Positions 1-4,602 of a stretch of 5,624 nt of DNA are shown here, in pieces. The DNA is from Pseudomonadota bacterium. Its GTDB lineage: Bacteria > Myxococcota > Myxococcia > Myxococcales > Myxococcaceae. Position 1 is the stretch's first letter. Each line of letters opens with the position of its first letter. The stretch lies in the NCBI GenBank assembly GCA_023424585.1, contig JAFADT010000432.1, positions 1 to 5,624 of the forward strand, read 5' to 3'. The position numbers were made by a program, and so were the translations under genes. Under the pieces are notes generated by a model, which was given only the letters and a program-made list of their open reading frames with translations, did no database searches and was not told the DNA's origin.

Positions 1-1346
1 GCGTGACGCTGCCGGAGACGACCTCCGTCACGCTGAAGAACGGCGCGCGGCTGCTCCTGGTGGAGAAGCACGAGCTACCGCTGGTGTCCTTCAGCGCCTG
101 GCTCAAGGGCGGCGCCGTCACCGACCCCGCGGGCAAGGAGGGGCTGGCCGCGCTCACCGCCGAGCTGCTCCAGAAGGGCGCGGGCTCGCGGAGCGCGCAG
201 CAGTTCGCGGACGCCGTGGACGGCGTGGGCGGCGAGCTGGAGGTCCTGCCGGAGCGCGAGGCGCTCGTCCTCAATGGCAGCTTCCAGTCCCGCGACACCG
301 CGCTGATGGTGGAGCTGCTGTCGGACATGCTCGTGCGCCCCCGCTTCGACGCGCAGGAGCTGGAGAAGGCCCGCGCGCTGCGCGTGTCCGAGATCGCCGC
401 CGCCAAGGACGGCGATCCGCGCGCGCTCATCGGCATCTACTTCAACGCCTTCCACTTCCCCGCGCACCCCTACGGCCGGTCCGAGGTGGGCAGTGAGGCG
501 TCGCTGCCCACCATCCGCCGGAGCGACGTGCTCGGCTGGGCGAAGGCGAACCTGGGCGGAGACCGGCTCATCCTCTCCGTGGTGGGGGACTTCGACGCGA
601 AGCAGCTCGCCGCGAAGCTGGAGGCCGCCCTGGGCGGGTGGGCCCCGGCGGCCCAGCCGCTGGCGGCCGTGCCTCCCACCGCGCCCACGAAGGGCCGCCG
701 CGTGCTGCTGGTGGACAAGCCGGACGCCACCCAGACCTACTTCTCCATCGGCAACACCGGCATCCGCCGCACCGACCCGGACCGCGTCGCGGCGCAGTTG
801 GGCAACACCGTGCTGGGCGGCCGCTTCACCTCGCTGCTCAACACGGAGCTGCGCGTGAAGACGGGCCTCACCTACGGCGCCCGCTCGGCCCTGGAGCCCG
901 CCCTCCAGCCCGGCCCCGTCGTCCTCACGTCCTATACGCAGACCGCCTCCACGGGCCGCGCCATCGACCTGGCACTGGACGTGCTCGCGCGCTACCGCCA
1001 GGACGGCATGGACGACGCCATGCTCGCCTCCGCCAAGGCCTACGTGCTGGGCCAGTTCCCTCCGACGCTGGAGACGGGCGACCAGCTGGCCATGAAGCTG
1101 TCGGAGCTGGCCTTCTACGGCCTGGACGCGCAGGACGTGAACGGCTTCGCGGACGCCGTGTCCGCCGCCACTCGCGACGGCGTGCACGCCGTGCTCCAGC
1201 GCGTCCTGCCCGCCCAGGAGGACCTGACGTTCGTCCTCATCGGCAAGGCGGACGCCCTGCGCGACGTGGCCCGCAAGTACGGGCCCGTCACGGAGATGAA
1301 GATCTCCGACAAGCGCTTCGCCCCGCCGCCGACGCCTGGCCGCTAA
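1..1346 (+). CDS. M16B family peptidase-like protein, zinc site lost (partial at 5' end)
   Basis: The reading frame is open from the window edge to TAA 1344-1346. The first possible start is GTG at 3, giving 447 residues, but no signal peptide precedes the first M16 strand ([13 protein letters not shown], residues 9-21). The real start is therefore probably upstream and this GTG may be an internal Val; residue numbers here count from it. Two M16 half-domains are visible, about 8-220 and 230-435. Where active members carry HxxEH (the GLAHxxEH region) this protein has [10 protein letters not shown] (47-56), so both His and the catalytic Glu are missing; a Glu near 130 sits where the third zinc ligand would be. 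The second half keeps the family GGRFxSxLNxxLR...GLTYG block (272-292) with the Arg284/Tyr291 pair used for substrate binding. In bacterial M16B heterodimers one subunit supplies zinc and the other supplies Arg/Tyr, so this is inferred to be the non-catalytic partner, probably periplasmic. The catalytic partner would be expected just upstream, outside the window. Confidence 0.92.
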   Translation, partial: VTLPETTSVTLKNGARLLLVEKHELPLVSFSAWLKGGAVTDPAGKEGLAALTAELLQKGAGSRSAQQFADAVDGVGGELEVLPEREALVLNGSFQSRDTALMVELLSDMLVRPRFDAQELEKARALRVSEIAAAKDGDPRALIGIYFNAFHFPAHPYGRSEVGSEASLPTIRRSDVLGWAKANLGGDRLILSVVGDFDAKQLAAKLEAALGGWAPAAQPLAAVPPTAPTKGRRVLLVDKPDATQTYFSIGNTGIRRTDPDRVAAQLGNTVLGGRFTSLLNTELRVKTGLTYGARSALEPALQPGPVVLTSYTQTASTGRAIDLALDVLARYRQDGMDDAMLASAKAYVLGQFPPTLETGDQLAMKLSELAFYGLDAQDVNGFADAVSAATRDGVHAVLQRVLPAQEDLTFVLIGKADALRDVARKYGPVTEMKISDKRFAPPPTPGR

Positions 1347-1357
1347 TGGCAGACGGA

Positions 1358-1387
1358 GGTGGGCGCAAGCCTTGAATTGCGCCCACC
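1358..1387 (+). terminator. Hairpin terminator-like structure after the M16 gene
   Basis: A perfect 11-bp inverted repeat (GGTGGGCGCAA at 1358-1368, TTGCGCCCACC at 1377-1387) encloses an 8-nt loop and begins 11 bases after the M16 stop codon. It is long and GC-rich enough to end transcription, but no T-run follows on either strand, so it is not a textbook Rho-independent terminator. U-poor hairpins after genes are common in high-GC bacteria. It could instead protect the 3' end of the mRNA. Confidence 0.6.
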
Positions 1388-1394
1388 CGAACTA

Positions 1395-1506
1395 CCCATC
1401 AAAAAGTAAATATCCAGAAAGTCACCCCTGTCGCGTATAGAGGGTGGCGTCTGGTTGGGGCCGGAACCGGACAAGCATTGCTGAATGTTTGTCACGAAGG
1501 CCCATC
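1395..1506 (+). promoter_or_regulatory. Probable promoter/leader region of the 1507 lipoprotein gene
   Basis: This short gap follows the hairpin and contains an AT-rich patch at 1398-1420, unusual against the GC-rich surroundings. A TATAGA at 1436-1441 could serve as a -10 element, but no convincing -35 lies 16-18 bases upstream. A CCGG-AA-CCGG element lies at 1461-1470. Because the M16 gene ends in a hairpin, the lipoprotein gene probably needs its own promoter here; the exact elements are a guess. A Shine-Dalgarno-like GAAGG at 1496-1500 sits 6 bases before ATG 1507. Confidence 0.3.
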
Positions 1507-3129
1507 ATGTCCTTGCGACGTCTGTCGTTGTTGCTCATCCCCACCTGCGCGGCCTGGCTGGGCTGCGGAGGGGCCGCGCCTCCCGCCGAGGAGGTGAACC
1601 CTCCTGAACTCGCCATGGACCCCCGCGAGGGGACCGCGGTCATCACCAACGAGGACGTGCTGCCGGGGTGCGGCGAGCCCGACGCGGGCTCCGGGCCGGT
1701 GGATGCGGGCACGTCCGTGCTGGTGACGGCGGACACGCGCTTCCACTCCGGCGCCGGGGTGACGGTGGTGCCCCAGGACCTGGCCGGCTCCGACGTGGAG
1801 ATCCTCGTCCCCCACGGCATGGACCTGGACCGGTACGCCGGCACGCCGGTGGCGGGAGGGCTGCGCTTCGACAACGTGCCGGACGGCGAGTATCTCCTGC
1901 GCTCGAACCAGAGCTACTACCTGACGCGAGAGCGCCACTTCGACCTGGGCATCAACCGCATCGGCCGTCCGGATGCCGTCTATGTGAACGACACCGAGTC
2001 CCCCGCGTCGGTGGAGCTCTTCAACCTGGCGCCCTGGCAGCCGTATACGTCCCTCTCCGAGCCGGGCACGTCCTTCCAGCTCATCAGCGCGGACGTGAAC
2101 GTGAGCGGCTCGCTGGTCAGGTCCACGGAGCCCGAGGTCGGTGACACGTCCTTCGTCGACCCGTCCGCCTACGCGTACTTCGGCACGAGCTATGGAGGTC
2201 CCGTCCTGGACGCGTCCAAGGGCGACCGCCTCTACGTGAACCAGCTCAACTCCGTGCAGGCTGGGACACTGCCGAGCGGTGAGCCCCTGGCGTACCTGTC
2301 GGTGCTGAGCAGCGCGCACCTGCCGTCGTTCTCGTTCACGCCGGACGGCACCACCTCGCTGCCGCTGGCGGCCACGATGCAGCCCGTGAGGCAGCAGCCC
2401 TTCTCCCTCGAGTGGCGCCTGAACGAGTTCACCCGCTGGCGCTCGGACGTGAACCCCACCGGCGCGCTCAACTACCCCTCGTTCTCGGTGGTGCCCGCGC
2501 CGTTCGGCTACCAGCACGGCTGGGTGGGCTACCAGGGGGAGCTGCTCGACATGTGGCTGCCTCGCGGCGAGGACGGCGTCATCGCGAGCCGGCTGGCCTA
2601 CGGCAATCCCTATCCAGCCGGCTGGGGCGTGGTGGGCACCGCCGCCTATTCGTTCCGGTCCGCGACGCCCGTCATCGTGGGGAGCCGGACGCACTACCCC
2701 AGCGGCAACATCTACATCACCGACCGGCTGGACCACCTCATCGCCGGCCCCATCTCGCCGCCCATCTCGCCGCCCCGGGAGCTGCGCATCGACGGCGTGG
2801 ACGCCTATGTGTCGCGCGTCGTGGGCAGCAACCGGCCGGTCATCTCGTGGCGGCCTCCCGTCCGGGGCACGCCCCGGAACTACGTGGTGCTCGTCATCCA
2901 GTTGATGGACACGTTCGGCGCCAACCCGACGCTGCGCTTCCATGTGCCCGGTGACCGGACGCAGGTCCGCCTGCCGCCGGACCTGCTGCTGCCCGGCTCC
3001 ACCTACTACGTGCGCGTGGTGGCGGATGGCTCGCCGAACTACGCGCCCGAGCGCGCGCCGTCCGTCACCGGAGACCTGCTGCCCATCATCACCGCGGACA
3101 CGTTCAGCGCCGCGTTCACCACGCCGTAG
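1507..3129 (+). CDS. Putative lipoprotein of unknown function with FN3-like C-terminus
   Basis: ATG 1507 was chosen because GAAGG (1496-1500) lies 6 bases upstream and because the protein then opens with a compact export signal: an Arg-Arg n-region, a hydrophobic core (residues 6-18) and WLGC with Cys20 as the likely lipidated residue. Trp at lipobox position -3 is atypical, so the lipoprotein call is good but not certain. A longer in-frame start at 1444 would bury the signal behind about 21 polar residues. The mature part begins with a Pro/Glu-rich linker and a DAGSGPVDAG stretch near 58-67. A beta-rich segment follows (about 70-135) with FDNVPDGEYLLR (121-132), reminiscent of carboxypeptidase-regulatory-like/Cna-B folds. 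A long Tyr/Ser/Pro-rich body (140-415) matches no family I recognise. A final segment (about 424-530) has a fibronectin-III-like pattern (VISWRPP ... TYYVRVVADGS). No catalytic motif is visible. It is probably a surface or periplasmic protein of lineage-restricted type. It converges on the DUF1615 gene and is not in an operon with it. Confidence 0.85.
   Translation: MSLRRLSLLLIPTCAAWLGCGGAAPPAEEVNPPELAMDPREGTAVITNEDVLPGCGEPDAGSGPVDAGTSVLVTADTRFHSGAGVTVVPQDLAGSDVEILVPHGMDLDRYAGTPVAGGLRFDNVPDGEYLLRSNQSYYLTRERHFDLGINRIGRPDAVYVNDTESPASVELFNLAPWQPYTSLSEPGTSFQLISADVNVSGSLVRSTEPEVGDTSFVDPSAYAYFGTSYGGPVLDASKGDRLYVNQLNSVQAGTLPSGEPLAYLSVLSSAHLPSFSFTPDGTTSLPLAATMQPVRQQPFSLEWRLNEFTRWRSDVNPTGALNYPSFSVVPAPFGYQHGWVGYQGELLDMWLPRGEDGVIASRLAYGNPYPAGWGVVGTAAYSFRSATPVIVGSRTHYPSGNIYITDRLDHLIAGPISPPISPPRELRIDGVDAYVSRVVGSNRPVISWRPPVRGTPRNYVVLVIQLMDTFGANPTLRFHVPGDRTQVRLPPDLLLPGSTYYVRVVADGSPNYAPERAPSVTGDLLPIITADTFSAAFTTP
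2749..2772 (+). repeat. 12-bp perfect tandem repeat inside the lipoprotein gene
   Basis: CCCATCTCGCCG occurs twice head to tail (2749-2760 and 2761-2772), in frame, encoding PISP-PISP. It forms a proline-rich hinge just before the FN3-like C-terminal segment. Since the unit is a multiple of three, copy-number change by slippage would alter linker length without a frameshift. Confidence 0.75.
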
Positions 3130-3141
3130 CCCCGACGTGGC

Positions 3142-3175
3142 GGCCCGCTACCGCGCAGGCGGGCGGTGGCGGGCC
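3142..3175 (+). terminator. Strong hairpin between convergent genes, overlapping the DUF1615 stop codon
   Basis: Bases 3142-3154 pair with 3163-3175 around an 8-nt loop, giving 13 consecutive pairs on the plus-strand RNA with one G-U wobble (3149/3168); on the minus-strand RNA that pair becomes an A-C mismatch. The stem begins 12 bases after the lipoprotein stop (3127-3129). It contains the minus-strand stop codon (3148-3150) and the last codons of the DUF1615 gene. No T-run follows on the plus side. It probably serves as the terminator for the plus gene and limits transcriptional collision; for the minus gene it lies partly inside the coding region, so it may be a barrier to incoming plus-strand transcription more than that gene's own terminator. 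Confidence 0.6.
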
Positions 3176-4344
3176 ATGCACCGCTGGTAGCGGGCGTCCA
3201 CCGACCTCGCGAACCACGCGGTGGTGCGCTCCCCGCTCAGCTTCACGCTCTTGAGCGTCACCTGGGGAAGCTGGGCGTAGGCGGGGGCCTGCCCCGTCCG
3301 AGTCGCGTACACGCGCTTCACCGCCAGGTACGTGTCCGTCTCCTCGAAGTCCGCCGTCTTCTCCTCCTCCACGTCCCGGCGCACCCGGCGCTCGCTCAGG
3401 TCCGGCGCGTAGCGCTGACGGAAGAGGAGCAGCGCCTTGAGGCTCTGGCTGTCCTCGCCGCGCGGCGCGCCGTCCTTGTCGTACAGCTGGAGGTCGCCGT
3501 CGGTCGCCAGGGCGACGCCGGTGAGCTGGCTGACCTGGGCCTGGAGCGCGGCGTTGCGCGAGCTGTAGACGCCGCCGTTGTAGTCCGCGAAGCGGTAGAG
3601 CGGCGCGTCGTACGCGGCCTCGAAGCCCAGGAGCCGGGCGGTGCCGTAGCGCACGCCGCCCGCGCGCGTGTAGAGCGACTCGCGCACCGCCACCGGATCC
3701 GCGTCCGGGCCCGCCTTCTCCACCGCGTAGCGCACGCTGACCTGCATGGAGCCCGCGGTGGTGACGGGGTTCTGCCCCGCGAACGAGGACGGGCCGAACA
3801 GCGCGCTGGCCAGGTCCGCGGCCGCGTAGGCCGCCGGGTACTCCGCTTCGTAGTACGCGAGCATGTCGCGGAAGAGACGATCCAGGTCCCGCTCCGTGCG
3901 CAGGGCGTCCAGCCGCGCCCCGAAGGTGCGCTTCGCCCCCTTCGGCTTCGCCGCGAGCACCTCGTCCAGGAGCCGCCGCCCCAGGGGGCCCAGCCGCCCC
4001 GCCGTGCTGTCGAGCTTCCGACGCACCAGCCTGGGCAGCCCCGGCACCGCGGGGTCCGCCTGGAAGCCGGACTCCTGTTCGATGATGGCCAGCACCTGAC
4101 ACACCTCCGGCGCCGCGGCGGGGATCGCCTCCGCGTCCAGCGCCGCCAGCACGTCGTGAGCCCACCCCTCGCGCTCCGCCCCCTTCACCTTCGCGGGCAG
4201 CAGCCGCGCCACCTGCGCCACCGACAACGTGGGCGGCGCAGGCACCTCCGTCACCACCGGTGCCCGCGATGCACAGGCCGTGAGCGCCAGCAGCACCCCC
4301 GCGTACAGCGCCCCCACCTGGCGGCGGACCGCGCTCCTCCTCAT
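3148..4344 (-). CDS. DUF1615 family lipoprotein, possibly lysozyme-like (lytic transglycosylase motifs)
   Basis: The ATG at 4344-4342 is preceded by GGAGG (4354-4350, 5-base spacing) and gives a 398-residue product with a classical lipoprotein signal: Arg-rich n-region, hydrophobic core, LTAC lipobox and lipidated Cys24. A longer start at 4398 would add 18 polar residues before the signal and has no well-placed ribosome site. The body matches what I know of DUF1615: a conserved N-terminal helix region (LLPA, GWAHDVLAAL), EVCQVLAIIEQESGFQADP (80-98), NPVTTAGSMQVSV (192-204), GGVRYGTARLLGF (229-241) and YDAPLYRFADYNGGVYSSRN (245-264). The order EQES-x-F (Glu91), GSMQ (198-201) and YNGG (255-258) parallels the ES / GLMQ / YNAG motifs of Slt-type lytic transglycosylases. 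That suggests, without proving, a lysozyme-like fold with Glu91 as acid/base and a role in peptidoglycan turnover at the outer membrane. The C-terminus (about 310-398) is charged, with an EEEK stretch. The gene is divergent from the M4 protease gene and convergent with the upstream lipoprotein gene. Activity is inference; the family call is firm. Confidence 0.9.
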   Translation of the reverse strand: MRRSAVRRQVGALYAGVLLALTACASRAPVVTEVPAPPTLSVAQVARLLPAKVKGAEREGWAHDVLAALDAEAIPAAAPEVCQVLAIIEQESGFQADPAVPGLPRLVRRKLDSTAGRLGPLGRRLLDEVLAAKPKGAKRTFGARLDALRTERDLDRLFRDMLAYYEAEYPAAYAAADLASALFGPSSFAGQNPVTTAGSMQVSVRYAVEKAGPDADPVAVRESLYTRAGGVRYGTARLLGFEAAYDAPLYRFADYNGGVYSSRNAALQAQVSQLTGVALATDGDLQLYDKDGAPRGEDSQSLKALLLFRQRYAPDLSERRVRRDVEEEKTADFEETDTYLAVKRVYATRTGQAPAYAQLPQVTLKSVKLSGERTTAWFARSVDARYQRCMARHRPPAR

Positions 4345-4346
4345 GT

Positions 4347-4366
4347 CCCCCTCCCGGCGGAGGGGG
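4347..4366 (-). promoter_or_regulatory. Hairpin sequestering the DUF1615 Shine-Dalgarno
   Basis: Read on the minus-strand RNA, CCCCCUCC (4366-4359) pairs perfectly with GGAGGGGG (4354-4347) across a 4-nt GCCG loop. The 8-bp stem is nearly all G-C and ends 2 bases before the AUG. The 3' arm is the ribosome-binding site itself, so the folded form should block initiation. This is seen directly as complementarity; translational control (by unfolding, a binding protein or temperature) is inference. An accidental C-run/G-run pairing is the alternative. Confidence 0.5.
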
Positions 4367-4372
4367 GCGGAC

Positions 4373-4396
4373 GTCTCATGAAACATTTTTTGAGAC
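4373..4396. promoter_or_regulatory. GTCTCA-N12-TGAGAC inverted repeat, possible operator
   Basis: Perfect 6-bp arms at 4373-4378 and 4391-4396 flank an AT-rich 12-base spacer containing a T6 run, in the leader of the DUF1615 gene next to its ribosome-site hairpin. The geometry suits either a dimeric repressor site or a second RNA stem-loop in the 5' leader. Six-base arms can arise by chance, so confidence is low. Confidence 0.3.
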
Positions 4397-4505
4397 ATCC
4401 AGGCGGCAGGTTCGTTTCCTCCTGAGAGCCGGTGAAGAGCAGCAATGCTGTTGAAATTTTCCTAAACTGCAATTCAGGTTCTCTTGGCTTGATCGGCAGG
4501 GCTTG

Positions 4506-4540
4506 GGAAAGTAGCTAAACGTACTTTCCGTAAAAAGTAG
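4506..4540. promoter_or_regulatory. GGAAAGTA-N8-TACTTTCC dyad plus a repeated AAAGTAG half-site
   Basis: A perfect 8-bp inverted repeat occupies 4506-4513 and 4522-4529, and AAAGTAG at 4508-4514 recurs in direct orientation at 4534-4540, 26 bases apart. The cluster lies just upstream of the proposed M4 promoter, where an activator or repressor would bind. The element has no T-run and sits in non-coding DNA, so an operator is more likely than a terminator. The bound protein cannot be named. Confidence 0.4.
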
Positions 4541-4545
4541 TTGCT

Positions 4546-4574
4546 CTGATGATTTCGAGTGTGTCACGTATCAT
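4546..4574 (+). promoter_or_regulatory. Candidate sigma-70-type promoter of the M4 protease gene
   Basis: TATCAT at 4569-4574 matches the -10 consensus at five of six positions. CTGATG at 4546-4551, separated by 17 bases, is a weak -35 (three of six). Transcription would start near 4581, leaving a leader of about 22 bases before TTG 4603 that includes its GGAGG. A GATGAT/ATCATC dyad (4548-4553, 4570-4575) overlaps both elements. If correct, this rules out the upstream in-frame starts at 4549 and 4561. A weak -35 is common for regulated promoters but also for chance matches. Confidence 0.3.
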
Positions 4575-4590
4575 CCCGCTGTTTCTTCAT

Positions 4591-4595
4591 GGAGG
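4591..4595 (+). promoter_or_regulatory. Ribosome binding site that decides the TTG start of the M4 gene
   Basis: GGAGG lies 7 bases before TTG 4603 and is the only strong Shine-Dalgarno in the region. The in-frame ATG at 4549 and GTG at 4561 have none, which favours the TTG. An out-of-frame ATG (4589-4591) overlaps the site. Confidence 0.65.
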
Positions 4596-4602
4596 TATCG
4601 CG

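Larger units (their letters stand above)
4345..4602. other. Divergent intergenic control region between DUF1615 and M4 protease genes
   Basis: These 258 bases separate two divergent start codons and must hold both promoters. From about 4440 to 4590 the DNA is visibly more AT-rich than the genes. Contents seen: a hairpin over the minus-strand ribosome site (4347-4366), a GTCTCA/TGAGAC dyad (4373-4396), an odd-centred CAGCAATGCTG palindrome (4440-4450), an 8-bp dyad with an extra half-site (4506-4540), and a possible plus-strand -10 at 4569-4574. An AGGAGG on the minus strand (4423-4418) has no start codon at a usable distance. I found no convincing minus-strand -35/-10 pair, no sigma-54 GG-N10-GC site, and no riboswitch or tRNA that I recognise. 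Confidence 0.7.

Noticed and set aside
75..1187. Long minus-strand open frame of 370 codons opposite the M16 gene
   Set aside because: It is a shadow created by the G/C-rich third positions of the M16 gene; its product is His/Arg/Gly/Val-rich low-complexity sequence with no domain.
1463..1493. ECF-sigma-like GGAAC ... GTC promoter before the 1507 gene
   Set aside because: The spacing between GGAAC (1463-1467) and GTC (1491-1493) is 23 bases, too long for the usual 16-17.
1492..2943. Long minus-strand open frame of 483 codons opposite the lipoprotein gene
   Set aside because: It has antisense composition bias (Arg/His/Val/Gly), no family resemblance and no ribosome site. The plus strand has a proper signal peptide and Shine-Dalgarno.
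4345..4398. N-terminal extension of DUF1615 to ATG 4398
   Set aside because: It would place 18 polar residues before the lipoprotein signal, and the nearest AGGAGG is 19 bases away, too far. The 4344 start has GGAGG at 5 bases.
3166..4425. Plus-strand open frame of 419 codons opposite DUF1615
   Set aside because: It is Arg/His/Leu-rich antisense sequence. The minus frame has a lipobox, family motifs and a well-spaced ribosome site.
4486..4499. Sigma-54-type GG-N10-GC element in the divergent region
   Set aside because: GG at 4486-4487 is followed at the required distance by AG, not GC, and the flanking consensus is absent.
4376..4567. 63-codon minus-strand open frame in the divergent intergenic region
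   Set aside because: It lies in AT-rich control DNA, lacks a convincing ribosome site, has codon use unlike the neighbours and crosses the proposed M4 promoter and dyads.
4549..4602. Upstream in-frame starts ATG 4549 and GTG 4561 for the M4 gene
   Set aside because: Neither has a Shine-Dalgarno and both overlap the candidate promoter; TTG 4603 has GGAGG at 7 bases and gives a compact signal peptide. Not fully excluded.
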